DNA of 63,051 nucleotides from a virus, in IMG/VR virus record IMGVR_UViG_3300036845_000466, positions 1 through 63,051 of that record; one strand, given 5' to 3'. The notes beneath the pieces are model-generated. The model made no database searches. It saw nothing but the letters and a program-made list of their open reading frames with translations, and was not told where the DNA came from. Shown in pieces: positions 39,881-49,800 of this stretch. Numbering within the stretch: position 1 is the stretch's first letter; every line of letters begins with the position of its first letter. Made by a program: the position numbers and the translations under genes.

Positions 39881-40492
39881 CTAGTTGGAGACCCCGGTCG
39901 CCAGGCCGCTCTGCCCGAGGGCCGCGTGCTGGGCGTAGGGGAGCGCGGTGTACGGGTTCCAGCCGGCTGCCTCGGCCTGAGCGTTGGATGCGTAGTAACC
40001 GGGCGTGTACCCCTCGTCCTCGGGGTTGGTCCAGTTCCACACCGGGGCGACCGTGTAGATCAGGGTGATCGAGCAGCCAGGGGGCAACGGAACGTTGACC
40101 GGCAGGGTCACCGGGGCACCGGAGATGCCGGCGACCAGCGCGGTCCAGGCCCAGGTGGGCGTGGCCACGGTGTAGGAGATCGCGATCGTGCCGGCGGCCG
40201 GGACCACGTAGGTGCCCGCCGCCGAGCCGACGCTCGAGCCGTTGACCGTGACGGCGGAGATGGTCGCGCCGTTGGCGCCGATGACCACCTGCACCGGGAA
40301 GTTGTTGCTGTTGGTGGCCGTGACCGTGGTGGCCGGAACCGCCGGGGTGGCGATGGCCGGCGCGTTCGGCGAGGTCACGATGACCGACTGCACGGTCCCG
40401 GTGCCGGACGGCAGGTTGACATCGACGTTCTGGCCGGTCGGGTTGGCGACCGCGACGCCAGTCGCCGGGATCGAAGGTGCGGTGACAGCCAT
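39881..40492 (-). CDS. Beta-sandwich head fibre/decoration-type protein, 203 aa
   Basis: Two related stretches, VAVANPTGQNVDVNLPSGTG and VTATNSNNFPVQVVIGANGA, read like tandem Ig-like beta sandwiches seen in capsid decoration or head fibre proteins. The C-terminal part has Trp/Pro landmarks (PVWNWTNPEDEGYTPGYYAS) and a helix. Downstream of the major capsid gene. Surface location is inferred. Confidence 0.6.
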   Translation of the reverse strand: MAVTAPSIPATGVAVANPTGQNVDVNLPSGTGTVQSVIVTSPNAPAIATPAVPATTVTATNSNNFPVQVVIGANGATISAVTVNGSSVGSAAGTYVVPAAGTIAISYTVATPTWAWTALVAGISGAPVTLPVNVPLPPGCSITLIYTVAPVWNWTNPEDEGYTPGYYASNAQAEAAGWNPYTALPYAQHAALGQSGLATGVSN

Positions 40493-40504
40493 CGCTGGCC
40501 TCCC

Positions 40505-40798
40505 TTAGTTGCTGAGGGCTGCGTGCCCTACGTCGTCCTGCCCCTGCACGTAGGCGCGCAGGTTGCCCGAGCCGATAGCGGTGAAGAGCGCGCCAGCCGG
40601 GTCGGCCACGATCACGGTTCCGACCGGGAAGACGGTGCCGGCAGCGCCCGAGGAAACGCCGGGACCGCCGGAGCCGTAGACGCCGGCGCCCTGGGCGCTG
40701 CTGCCGGTGCCGAACCGGAATCCGGTGGCCGCGTCGGCGGTGAACGTGCCCGGGGGCAGCGTCACCGTTGCGGTGAGCACGTAGCGGTTGAGCGCCAT
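40505..40798 (-). CDS. Small beta-rich virion-region protein, 97 aa
   Basis: ATG 40798 overlaps the stop of the preceding zinc-ribbon gene (TGATG). Beta-rich N-terminus (NRYVLTATVTLPPGTFTADA) and Gly-rich middle; ends QGQDDVGHAALSN, similar to the end of its neighbour (YAQHAALGQSG). Probably a minor capsid-associated protein; unrecognised. Confidence 0.6.
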   Translation of the reverse strand: MALNRYVLTATVTLPPGTFTADAATGFRFGTGSSAQGAGVYGSGGPGVSSGAAGTVFPVGTVIVADPAGALFTAIGSGNLRAYVQGQDDVGHAALSN

Positions 40799-41223
40799 CA
40801 GAACCCCCAGCCCGGGTTGGCGGGCACCACGTCGCCGGTGCCGGACGGCGTGGCCACGGCCAGGCTGACCGCGACCCCGCTGTTGTGGTTGAAATCGAGG
40901 TCGGCGATCGGGACCGACGTGCCGGTCGGCGTCCCGTTCACCGCGACGATCTCGCTGGAAGCGCCGTCGTTGATGAACAGCACCTGGCGGACCGAGAACT
41001 GCGTGCCGCCGCTGGCGAACGGCAGCGCCGTGGTGACCCCGGCCGTGACCGCGCCGTTGGTGCTCAGCGGCGAGCTGCCCGCGCCGAAGGTGAACGGCCA
41101 CTCGCAGCCGGCGCAGCGGTAGCTCACCTCCGGCCCGATCGACATGAACGTGCGCAGCGCCTTGCATCGCGGGCACGTAGCCGTGACCGCTGCCGGCACC
41201 CCGGTTCCCGCGATGTTCGGCAT
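40798..41223 (-). CDS. Zinc-ribbon plus beta-domain protein, 141 aa
   Basis: The N-terminal CPRCKALRTFMSIG...YRCAGCEWPF is a four-cysteine ribbon (residues ~17-40), followed by a beta-rich domain (SVRQVLFINDGASSEIVAVN). A zinc ribbon joined to a head-type beta domain is uncommon and may serve assembly. Coupled by TGATG to the downstream gene. Confidence 0.65.
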   Translation of the reverse strand: MPNIAGTGVPAAVTATCPRCKALRTFMSIGPEVSYRCAGCEWPFTFGAGSSPLSTNGAVTAGVTTALPFASGGTQFSVRQVLFINDGASSEIVAVNGTPTGTSVPIADLDFNHNSGVAVSLAVATPSGTGDVVPANPGWGF

Positions 41224-41226
41224 CTG

Positions 41227-41856
41227 CTATCCCTTCCGGGTGCTGCTGCCCAGGCCGGACTGCGCCTTGACAGCGGAGAGAAGATCCTGGTCCGCGCCCG
41301 CGTAGGCGCCGCCCAGGTCCGTGCTCGTAGTCTCGCCGGGCATGATGTCGAGCGCGCCCAGGTCGGCCGGCGCTCCGCCCGAGGCTTCTCCGGCCGGAAC
41401 CGAGTCCTGGTTGACCTCGGTCTGCTTGACCACCTTGGTAGACCCGGCCGGGTCCGGCCGGGTCCCGTCAGGCATCTGCGTCATCGGCCGGAAGATCGGA
41501 CCGGACAGCAGCGACGGCGGAGGCACGGGCGGGCCATCAGAGCTGACCTCGGACTTCAGGCGGATCACCGCGATCCGCCGTCCGTCCGTCTGCTGGTGCC
41601 GCAGGTACTTGGCCGCCTCAACATCGGTCAGGTACACCGTGTCGCCGGCCATCACCAGGTCGCACTGCCGGTCTTCCTTGGTGTTGTCGCGCCGGGGCAG
41701 CGACAAGTTGACCAGCGCCACGTAGGCGCGGCCGATGCGGACCGCCGGGGCGTGCACGTCGGCCTCGGCCGCCGCCCGCGCCAGGAACTCGTCGAGCTTC
41801 TTCCGCTCGGCGTCGGTCAGCGGCTTGGAAGCCAGTGCAGTGGCAGTTTCAGCCAC
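41227..41856 (-). CDS. Hypothetical capsid-region protein, 209 aa
   Basis: Starts at GTG 41856, 4 bases past the major capsid stop. The N-terminal half is alpha/beta (LTDAERKKLDEFLARAAAEA, then CDLVMAGDTVYLTDVEAAKY). The C-terminal half is Pro/Ser/Asp-rich and probably flexible. Often such genes encode head-tail joining or completion proteins; here this is position only. Confidence 0.62.
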   Translation of the reverse strand: MAETATALASKPLTDAERKKLDEFLARAAAEADVHAPAVRIGRAYVALVNLSLPRRDNTKEDRQCDLVMAGDTVYLTDVEAAKYLRHQQTDGRRIAVIRLKSEVSSDGPPVPPPSLLSGPIFRPMTQMPDGTRPDPAGSTKVVKQTEVNQDSVPAGEASGGAPADLGALDIMPGETTSTDLGGAYAGADQDLLSAVKAQSGLGSSTRKG

Positions 41857-41859
41857 GGT

Positions 41860-42771
41860 TCACACTCCAGACAGCAGGCAGATCGCCAGGGGCTGGTCGA
41901 GCCCGATGGCGGATGCCCGCTGGGTGTCCGAGCGCCAGGTCTTGCGCGGCTCGTCGCGGTAGAGGGGGCCGGCGAGGAAAGGCAGCTCGTCGGCGTAGAA
42001 GCCAGCCCGGCCGCGCTGCATCACGATCGCGTTGCCCGGCGGGATCTGGCGGGAGACCATCACGTCGAGGTTCTGGATCTTCTGCGGCAGCGTGCCGGAG
42101 TAGAGCAGGTTCTCGCTGGCGATGTCGCCGATGTACGGCGCGGCGAACGTGCTGCTCTGGAGCAGCGTGTTCTTGGTGCCGTGGTTGATGATCAGCGTGT
42201 CGGCTTCGAAGCCGAGCCACTGGGTGACGCCCGAGGGGCTGACCACGTTGGCGTTCTCGACCAGGTACATAGCCTGGGCGAGGTCCGCGCGGGTGGTGGC
42301 CGACGCGCTCGACCAGGGGTTGGCCACGGCCAGGGTCTGGATCGAGGCGTTGGCGACGACAGCCGAGTAGAACGCGGTGTTCCAGCTGTAGACCATCGTG
42401 TTCTTGACCTGGAGAAGCTGCCGCGTCACCGGGTCGATCGCCTGCCGGCGGCGCATCTCGTCCGACACCATGATCGCCATCGCCCGCTCGTGGCTGAAGA
42501 CCACGCGGGGGTTGCCGATCGAGGTGGGCACGACGGGAACCTCGCCGAACTCCGACCTGATCTCGGGGAAGTCGTCCGCGTAAAGCGGCGTGCTCTCCGA
42601 GTAGCGGACAGCGCCGCTGGTCGCGGCACCGCCCATCCGCAGAACGGTGTCCATGATGAACTCGTTCTGCGTGATGTCCATGATGAGCGCGGGAATGACC
42701 AGGGGGTCCTTCAGCAGCTCGTTGACGGTAACTCTGGGGCCGTCAGAAAACCCCCGTGCGCCGACTGGCAT
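41860..42771 (-). CDS. Major capsid protein (HK97-like), 303 aa
   Basis: HK97-fold capsid subunit: N-terminal arm (VTVNELLKDPLVIPALIMDI), spine-helix region (HERAMAIMVSDEMRRRQAID), and a C-terminal segment with QNLDVMVSRQIPPGNAIVMQ and WRSDTQRASAIGLDQPLAIC. It follows protease/scaffold and decoration genes in the normal order. No separate delta domain is obvious; the scaffold is fused to the protease gene. Confidence 0.88.
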   Translation of the reverse strand: MPVGARGFSDGPRVTVNELLKDPLVIPALIMDITQNEFIMDTVLRMGGAATSGAVRYSESTPLYADDFPEIRSEFGEVPVVPTSIGNPRVVFSHERAMAIMVSDEMRRRQAIDPVTRQLLQVKNTMVYSWNTAFYSAVVANASIQTLAVANPWSSASATTRADLAQAMYLVENANVVSPSGVTQWLGFEADTLIINHGTKNTLLQSSTFAAPYIGDIASENLLYSGTLPQKIQNLDVMVSRQIPPGNAIVMQRGRAGFYADELPFLAGPLYRDEPRKTWRSDTQRASAIGLDQPLAICLLSGV

Positions 42772-42792
42772 TGGTCAGTCCCTCTCGTTCTC

Positions 42793-43293
42793 TTAGAAGA
42801 CCCGGGCGCGGCCGAAGAAGAAGATCGCCGAGCCCTGTCCGCCGATGGCCTGGGTGAGCATGGCGGACGCAACGCCGCCGGGGTGCGTGCACACGCCGAC
42901 CACCTGGTCAGCAGCGGGGCCGGCGCCGGCAGCCGTGACGGTGCCGTTGTTGGCCGAGCCGATGATCAGCTTCTGGCCGGGGGCCACCTGGCCTGCGTAC
43001 CAGACCCAGATGTCGTATCCGCCGGCGTAGACCGCCGTGTAGTCGGTCAGCACCGAGATGTCGATCAGCGGCTCGCCGTAGCTGTTGGGCGAGCCGGTCT
43101 GGGCCGACAGCACGTTGGCGTCGTTGCCTGCGACGCCCAGGCAGGTCACCGAGGCCGAGAGCGCCGGCTTGACCGTGAGGTCCGTGGTGCCGGCGGTGGC
43201 CGTGTTGGGCTGCACGAACTGGCCGCCGTAGATCAGAGTGGCGACCTGAAGGTTGGCAGGCCCCATCTTGTAGTGCGGCAGGGAAGCCGACAT
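42793..43293 (-). CDS. Head decoration protein (DUF2190-like), 166 aa
   Basis: Small beta-rich protein just upstream of the capsid gene, the usual place for capsid cement proteins. Repeated beta strands (DLTVKPALSASVTCLGVAGN, then QKLIIGSANNGTVTAAGAGP) resemble DUF2190-type trimers. Expected to stabilise expanded heads. Confidence 0.68.
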   Translation of the reverse strand: MSASLPHYKMGPANLQVATLIYGGQFVQPNTATAGTTDLTVKPALSASVTCLGVAGNDANVLSAQTGSPNSYGEPLIDISVLTDYTAVYAGGYDIWVWYAGQVAPGQKLIIGSANNGTVTAAGAGPAADQVVGVCTHPGGVASAMLTQAIGGQGSAIFFFGRARVF

Positions 43294-43305
43294 GGATCAG
43301 GTCTC

Positions 43306-43527
43306 CTAACTCGAATTACTGACGCCAGCGTGCTCGCCGAGCGTGTCGTGCGTTGGGCTGGAGGTTTGCGAGCCGTTGGTGTTCACCGAGCTGTTGACCG
43401 CCCGGAGTTTCGACGCCCCGATAGCCGTGACCTGGGCCGCCGTCAGGGCGAGCGTCGCGCCTTTGGCGACGTGCTCTCCCATGTAGGTGAAAGCCGTGAG
43501 TACGACATACAGGACGTTGGTGGCCAC
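43306..43527 (-). CDS. Hypothetical capsid-region protein, 73 aa
   Basis: Short protein (MATNVLYVVLTAFTYMGEHV) with a beta-rich first half and a Ser/Asn-rich tail. Lies between scaffold/protease and decoration genes. It could be a minor decoration subunit; unrecognised. Confidence 0.6.
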   Translation of the reverse strand: MATNVLYVVLTAFTYMGEHVAKGATLALTAAQVTAIGASKLRAVNSSVNTNGSQTSSPTHDTLGEHAGVSNSS

Positions 43528-43531
43528 CGGG

Positions 43532-44737
43532 TCAGATACCGACCTGGTTGCGGTACCGGCTCACGATGTCGTCGCGCGTCTGCTCGGCACGCTGGGAGGT
43601 GTCGGGCTCGTCCATCGTGCTGCCCAGCTCGCCGGACATGTCGAGCATCGACGCCGCCTTGCCGAACTCCGTCAGCACCCGGCGCATGACCAGCCCGGCG
43701 TCCACACCGTCGCCGTTGGCCAGCTCAACCGTGTGGCCGGTGCCCTCGAGCAGCGGCCGGGCCAGGTCGGTGATGTAGAGCGGGACGCCCTTGCCGAGCA
43801 GCTTCCGCTTCTCGTTCTCGAACGCCTCCTGGTCGGCCCGGCGCTGGAGCACGCCCATCTGCCGCTGGGTCTCGGCGAGCTGGTAGTTGGTCAGCTCGAT
43901 CTCGCTCATGCCGTAGCCGCCTTCGTTGGACAGGGACGCTCCGGCGCCTGCCAGGGCTGGCTCTTCGTCCAGCTCGTAGGCGGCGGTCAGCTCGGCGAAC
44001 TCTTCGTCCGTCATGCCGTTGATGGCGTCGACCAGCTCGTCGTCCTCGGTGGGCACGACCGGGTTGTAGCCGCCGGCGTCGCCGGCCGCAGCGGTGATGT
44101 CGGCCAGGCCGTCGATCGCCGCGCTCAGCCGGTCAGCGGGCAGGTCGAGCAGCAGCGCGAGCTTGGCCTGCTGCTCAGTGGTCAGTTCCGGCATGGTGAT
44201 GCCGCCTTCCTCTCCGGCGAACGTCGCCGCCGACAAGTCGATGATCATGTCAGGGGCGTTTGACATCTCCACGGCTTCCCACGCCCCGAGGTCGGGGATA
44301 CGGGGGTCCAGCGTGCCCAGGACGTGCTGGATCGCGGCCGGGAAGTACTTGCCGTCCGACCGTGCGTAGTCCTCCACGATGCGCGCGGAGACGCCGAGTT
44401 TCGGGTTGGTCAGCAGCAGCTTGTTGCCCTCGGGCGTCGGCTTCATCGTGACCCACAGGCCGTCGTTCTCCACGTTGACGCCGAGGATCTCGCCCCGGAA
44501 CCGCTCGGGGTCGTTCGTGTGCGTGTTGGCCGCGTCCGCCAGCTGGAACGGGACCTGGTTGTACGCCTGGCTGCTGAACGAGCTGGCCAGGGTCTCCAGG
44601 TACTTGCGGTCGAACGTCAGTACCCGGCCCTTGTACTCGATCTGCCCGACCGGCAGCACGCGTTTGCGCCAGATGCCGGGGTCGGCTGTCTGATGGGCGG
44701 GCGCCTTGCTGAACGGCAGGCGGATCTCGGCGGGCAC
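43532..44737 (-). CDS. Capsid maturation protease fused to scaffold, 401 aa
   Basis: The N-terminal ~170 residues resemble the phage Mu I-type head protease (LPVGQIEYKGRVLTFDRKYL, a central HTNDPERFRGEILGVNVEND, then LGVSARIVEDYARSDG). Residues ~190-400 are acidic and helical (AETQRQMGVLQRRADQEAFE), as expected for an internal scaffold that is degraded on maturation. The order protease-scaffold, decoration, capsid is standard. Confidence 0.75.
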   Translation of the reverse strand: MPAEIRLPFSKAPAHQTADPGIWRKRVLPVGQIEYKGRVLTFDRKYLETLASSFSSQAYNQVPFQLADAANTHTNDPERFRGEILGVNVENDGLWVTMKPTPEGNKLLLTNPKLGVSARIVEDYARSDGKYFPAAIQHVLGTLDPRIPDLGAWEAVEMSNAPDMIIDLSAATFAGEEGGITMPELTTEQQAKLALLLDLPADRLSAAIDGLADITAAAGDAGGYNPVVPTEDDELVDAINGMTDEEFAELTAAYELDEEPALAGAGASLSNEGGYGMSEIELTNYQLAETQRQMGVLQRRADQEAFENEKRKLLGKGVPLYITDLARPLLEGTGHTVELANGDGVDAGLVMRRVLTEFGKAASMLDMSGELGSTMDEPDTSQRAEQTRDDIVSRYRNQVGI

Positions 44738-44740
44738 CGG

Positions 44741-45433
44741 CTAGCTCGCCTTCGCGCCGAAGTTCTGGGCGCGCTTGGCCATCGCCAGGGCCACCTTCGG
44801 CGACATCCCCTTGGCGATCAGCTTTTTGTAGATCCCCTGGCCCTTGGGGGACAGGCCGCCGGGGCCGTCCTTGTCGGTGTCGCCGCTGGGGGTGCTGTCG
44901 TCGTCGCCGTCGTCGTCCGGGTCGTAGGCCAGGCGGATCGCGGGGACGCCGAACTGCTGCATGAGCGGGGTCTGCTGCGCCGGGGCCTGCAGCGGAGCGC
45001 CGGCGACCGACTTGTTGTACCGGCCGACCATCTCGATCAGGGCCCCGCGCTGGTGGCGGTGCGGGGTGTCCGAGTCCTTGTCGTCAACGGTAGGTACCCA
45101 GCCGCGCGCAGTCTGGCGGATCTTGCCGACCTCGTTGCCGCCGGACCGGTGGCGGACGATCGCGGTGCCGTCCGGCTGCCGCGACACGATCATGTCGCTG
45201 CCCTGCACCACAGGGAAACGGCGGGCCAGGCCGATCGCCCGCCCGCCGCTGTTGGCCAGGCCCATGTTCCCTGACGATGCGCCGCGCACCGTCAGCGGGA
45301 CTGTGCCGCTGCCGTTGGGCGCTCCCTGCGGGGCCCGCAGCGATTCGGAGCTGGAATCCGAGGTGCCCGACGCGCCGCCGTCGATCGCGAACCGGGCAGA
45401 GTCAGCCGCGTACCCGCAGCTCGGGCACTTCAT
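44741..45433 (-). CDS. Zinc-finger protein with disordered middle, 230 aa (start uncertain)
   Basis: ATG 45433 (MKCPSCGYAADSARF) has GGCGGAAG upstream and puts the CPSC pair at the very N-terminus, as in similar actinophage proteins; GTG 45481 with GGAAGG would add 16 residues. A Ser/Gly-rich linker follows, then a beta-rich domain (PVVQGSDMIVSRQPDGTAIV), an acidic DPDDDGDDD run, and a helical end (KLIAKGMSPKVALAMAKRAQ). It belongs to the head-associated protein block; role unknown. Confidence 0.62.
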   Translation of the reverse strand: MKCPSCGYAADSARFAIDGGASGTSDSSSESLRAPQGAPNGSGTVPLTVRGASSGNMGLANSGGRAIGLARRFPVVQGSDMIVSRQPDGTAIVRHRSGGNEVGKIRQTARGWVPTVDDKDSDTPHRHQRGALIEMVGRYNKSVAGAPLQAPAQQTPLMQQFGVPAIRLAYDPDDDGDDDSTPSGDTDKDGPGGLSPKGQGIYKKLIAKGMSPKVALAMAKRAQNFGAKAS

Positions 45434-45565
45434 CTTGCTGCTTCCGCCGTCTTCAGCGAAGCCGAGGTAATTGGGCGACACGAGGCACAGACCTTCCTGG
45501 AAAGGAACTCCTGTGCGACATGGTACGGCGCTATTCTGCCTGCCTGCCAGCTAGCCAGCGCTATG

Positions 45566-45694
45566 TCAGGTGTTTTTCTCTGCCTTGTCGATCAAATCAG
45601 GCGCGGCTTTATCCGCGTCTTCCTGAGAAACGCCTGCCTGAATCATTGCCTGCTTTAGAACGTCTATTGCTGCCTGTTTTGCATCGGTCGGCAT
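45566..45694 (-). CDS. Very small helical protein, 42 aa
   Basis: ATG 45694 begins 2 bases from the end of the 369-aa gene. The sequence DAKQAAIDVLKQAMIQAGVS then DADKAAPDLIDKAEKN is fully helical, similar in style to three-helix UBA-like mini-domains. Small and without motif; coding is supported by spacing and composition. Confidence 0.5.
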   Translation of the reverse strand: MPTDAKQAAIDVLKQAMIQAGVSQEDADKAAPDLIDKAEKNT

Positions 45695-45695
45695 G

Positions 45696-46805
45696 CTAAA
45701 GCCCCCGGACATAGTTGTGGATCGTGTTGGCCACGGGAACGAGAGCCGATGCGAGCAGTGCCTGGACCGGGCTGAGTCCCTGAGTGATGCCGCCGATAGC
45801 CACGGCAAGGCCGGCTGCATTGAACAGGTTGTACATGACCAGTCGCGTACGGTCACGGTGGTCGTCGAGGCTCACGGATTTCGCGTGGGTCTTGCGGAGG
45901 GCGGCGATCAGCTTCTGCTGTCCCTGGTGCACCTGGGCCATGTTGCGCTGCAGCTCGGCGTGCTGCTGCTCGGTGATCTGACCGACTTGCCTGGCCACCT
46001 CGGCGGCCACTCGCGCGTCGATGTACGACTTGAGCGCGGCCATGCTGGCGCCCGGCTGCGCCAGGGCAGCCAGGGCCGGGTCCGTCTTCTGCAGCGCCTC
46101 GCCCGTTGTCTTCGCCCCGGCGTCGGCCGCTGCCTGCTGCTGCTTCCCGGCCTCGGCCTCCGCCGCCTGGGCAGGCGACGCGTAATGTGCCAGGCCGGAG
46201 TCCCGCAGCGCTTCGTCCCGGGACCCGAGCCGGGTAGGCGACGACGGGGCCGACGCCCGGTCCGCCGCCGCACTTGCCTTGGCCATCTTCGCCTTGTGCG
46301 CGTCGAGCAGGGCCTGGTGCTCCGGGGTCAGCTTCCGGCTGCCGGCGACCGGAGGCGCCGGCGCGAGCTTGGCTGACGCCGCCCTGGCCGCGTCTTTTCT
46401 GGCGGCCTTGGCCGCCTCTGCCTGCTTCTGTGCCAGCCAGCCAGGCTGCACGTCGTTGAAGAAGTTGCCGACCACGGGTATCCAGCCGTGCCGGAAGGTG
46501 TACGCCGTACCGGGGATGTGGTGGTGGCCGATCGCGGCCAGCTCGATCTGCTCGCTGACCGTCATCGGCTGCGACAGCTGCGCGGACATCAGGCGGGGAC
46601 CGGGCGGCGGGTCCGTGTTCACCGCGCTGGCCAGGCGGGACAGCATCGACGCCGCGTCGCGGATCTCCGGCAGGTCGGCCGGGTCGGCCCGCGCCGCCAG
46701 CTCGTTGACCTGCTCGAGCGCGGGCACCGCCCGCGCCTTGGGGTCCTGCCAGGCCCAGCGCGCGATCGACCGCGCCTTGGCTCCGGCCGCCGTCATCTGG
46801 GTCAT
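45696..46805 (-). CDS. Head-associated helical protein with C-terminal hydrophobic segment, 369 aa
   Basis: Residues ~85-115 carry ELAAIGHHHIPGTAYTFRHG, which I recall as a recurring motif in actinophage head-associated proteins. The centre is a long Ala/Lys/Gln-rich helical or coiled region (AQKQAEAAKAARKDAARAAS, then RVAAEVARQVGQITEQQHAE). The last ~45 residues are hydrophobic (LFNAAGLAVAIGGI, then LLASALVPVANTI) and could insert into a membrane. ATGA overlap with the 1086-aa gene. Possibly an ejected internal protein. Confidence 0.6.
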   Translation of the reverse strand: MTQMTAAGAKARSIARWAWQDPKARAVPALEQVNELAARADPADLPEIRDAASMLSRLASAVNTDPPPGPRLMSAQLSQPMTVSEQIELAAIGHHHIPGTAYTFRHGWIPVVGNFFNDVQPGWLAQKQAEAAKAARKDAARAASAKLAPAPPVAGSRKLTPEHQALLDAHKAKMAKASAAADRASAPSSPTRLGSRDEALRDSGLAHYASPAQAAEAEAGKQQQAAADAGAKTTGEALQKTDPALAALAQPGASMAALKSYIDARVAAEVARQVGQITEQQHAELQRNMAQVHQGQQKLIAALRKTHAKSVSLDDHRDRTRLVMYNLFNAAGLAVAIGGITQGLSPVQALLASALVPVANTIHNYVRGL

Positions 46806-49800
46806 GCCGCTGCCCTCTCTCCCGCGACCTCGGCCGCGCGCTGCGATGCCTTCAGCCTGGCATGCTGGAAAACCGATTGCGGGTCCCCGCCCCAGTCGTT
46901 CAGTATCGAGTTTCGGACAGACGGCAGGATCTTCGCAAGCTCTGCCTGGTCAGTGGTCATGTCAGCGGCCACGTGCCGCGCCATGACCATGATCTTCTCC
47001 GAGGTGCCCTGCGCGTTCACCTCGTCGCTGATCCGCTGGATCTCTGCGAGCGTGGCCGGGTCGTCCTCGCCCTTGCCGGTCCGCATCTGCGCGACCAGCG
47101 ATGTCCACTCAAACGCCTGCCTGGTCTCGGCCGCGTAGTGGTCCCACGCGTTCCCCGAGCGAATCCTGGCCGGGGTGTTCACCACGGCGGCGTACTCGCT
47201 CATGGTCAGGTGATCGCTGACAGGTATGTCCATCATCTTGAACTGCTTTTCCTGGAGTCTGTCGACGGCTGCCTTGACGCCCTTTACCACAGCCCGCTCG
47301 TTCATCGTCGCCCACAGGGAGTTGTCCCGCAGCAGAGTGCGCGCCTGGAGGATAACGTCGTCCAGCACATAGGGATCATCTGTGTCGTCGAGCCGGCCGA
47401 CCCCGGAGATCAGTGCGTCCAACGCATTGGCCCTGGCCTCGGACGGCCGGACCTCGAGCAGCTTGTCCCGCAGCGACGCCAGGGCAGCCTGGGCATCCTC
47501 TTTGGCCGCCGTGAATTCGGGGCTGTCCCTGTCTGCCTGGGCCATCATCAGCGTCTTGCGGTCGCCGACGCCCTGCTGACGGAAGAAGTCAGCGGCGTGC
47601 TGGATGGTGCCCAGCTCGGTGAAGCCTTCCTCGATCTCGGCGGCGGCGTAGCTTCCCTGGTACGCCTGCTCGTCGCCGTTACTCTCCCGGTGCTGGCCCT
47701 CTGGCACCACCGCGTGGATCATCTCGTGCAGCGGGACGGTGTAGTTGTCCGGCGCCTCTATCGGCCGGTCAGGGTGCACCTGGTCTTCGCGCAGCCCCGA
47801 GACCACGGTCCTGAGCATCTCCATGTGCCCGTTCCAGTCCATCACCGCCAGCAGCGTTCCCCGCAGGCTGGGCCTGGTTCCCGGCGCGAAAATTGTCGGT
47901 GCCTTGCCGTCCCAGTCCAGGTGCCCGCCAGGGCCGAACAGGGCGGGCAGACTCTGTGCCGACTTGCTGGTCATGTCCTTGACCAGCTGTTCTCCTGGGG
48001 TGAGCGGGTGGGCGTCCTCGAATACCTGCGGCTTGGTCCGGGCGGCGCGCTCGGCCCGGTCGGCCGCGTTGAACAGGCTGTGCAGCGACGCGGTGTCAGT
48101 TTCGGTGTCGCTGACGCTGGCGTACCCGATCGCCAGGCCGATCTTGAACCTGGCCGCGTCCAGGTCGCCGCGCGCTGCCGCGTCCTTTGCCTCGACTAGG
48201 GAGTACCGCACGTCAGGGTCAGACGTGGTGTCGATGCGCGCCTGGAGCGCGTCGCGCAGCTTGCCGTTCGGGCCCATGAGCCCGGCGCCGTCGCGGACCC
48301 ATTCGCCGTGGCGGCCTCTTAGCTCATGGCGCCAGGCGTCGTGCCATCCGAGGGCGATGACCTGCGCAGCAATCCCGCCCGCAGAGCTTCCCCGATCTCC
48401 GCCGCCGCCGCCAGGCGCTCGTCCTCCGGCAGGTCCCAGTAGCCCGGGGGCACCGCCACGTGCACCTTGGTTGGCGTGGTCGATGATTCGTCCGCCACCG
48501 CTGCCTCCCGTGTTGATGGTGCTGAAGGTGTTGAGATCGAAGATCCCCACCTGGTCGCGCGCCCGGCCCAGCTGCTCAGCTGTCGCACGGTCTGGTACGT
48601 TCTGCGACGGGTCCAGCCACAGTTTACCGTCTTCGACCCACCCGCCGAGGTACATGTCCCGGCCCTGGAACGACTCGCGCTCGGCCATCAGCATGTCGTC
48701 GATCGCCTTGTGCAACTTCTCCGGGTCGTCCAGGATCGCGGCCGGGTAGCGGTGCGTGTGGCCGTCGAGCGCGACCATGTAGCCGCCGGACGGCGCCGAT
48801 CCGGAGTAGGGCGAGACGCTGAACCCCTCGCGCTCTTTCTCCATCACCTTGACGGCTTCGCCGACCCCGCCGAACTTCGTCCACCGGCCGTGCGAATCGC
48901 GCGGCTCCATCTGCCAGTCCAGCTCGATGACCTGCTGGCTGATCAGGTGCGGGGTGGCATCGAGCATGGTGGTGCCCGGGTACGTCGGGATTTCCTCGGC
49001 CGCCGCCAGCTTGCCCCAGGCCGCCCAGGAATTGCGCATCTGGGTGGCCTGACCTTTGTTGACGTTTCCTGACAGGTCGGCGGCCTCGTTCTCGTCCTGC
49101 TGCTGCAGCCAGGTGATCGCCTGCAGCTGGTGCGGGGCGACCGTCACGCCGTCTCTCTGGCTGATCATCTTGGCGGCCAGGCGGTACTGGTCGGCTACGT
49201 AGGCGTAATGACGCTCTTTGCCGATCGGGGCGAGGTCCGCTTCCTTTTTCGGCAGCCGCTGGCCGATGGCCACCGTCATGGCGTGCCGGTCAATCACCAC
49301 GTCGCCCTGATCGTCGCCGGGCATGTCGCCGCCGTTGCGGATCAGCCTGGCGAACGCCCTGGTCTTCGGGCTTGAGTTGGCTACGTCGGCCGGAGCACCG
49401 TCGATCGCTTTCTGGGCGTTGGCCTGCATCGCCGTGGTGATCATGCCCTCGCCGGGGCCGAGGGCCCGGCCCATCTCGAGTGACCGGGCCGCGTTCATCA
49501 TGTTGGACGGCCAGCCGGTCTGCGGCGAGTATGCGGCCAGCACGCCGGCGCCCTTGTCCGCATTCCCTCCTGCGAGGGCTTTGGCGATCACGTGGGCGTC
49601 GGAGTACCAGCGCATCCCCTGCTGCTTGATCGGATCCGGCGCCCGGTCGTAGCTGGCGACGATGTGCTCCGGGCTGACCGGGTGCGCCTTGAAGAACGGG
49701 TGGTCGGCCGGGTCCGGCGGCCGGCCCCGGTCGCTGATCAGCCGCGCGTGGTCCGGCTGGCCGTAGTCCTTGCCTGCCTCGCCGAGCAGTTCCCCGGCCT

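Noticed and set aside
40885-43689. A 934-codon open frame on the + strand across the capsid genes
   Set aside because: It is antisense to well-supported head genes, has Arg/Gly/His-rich composition typical of reversed high-GC coding sequence, and shows no family motif or ribosome site.
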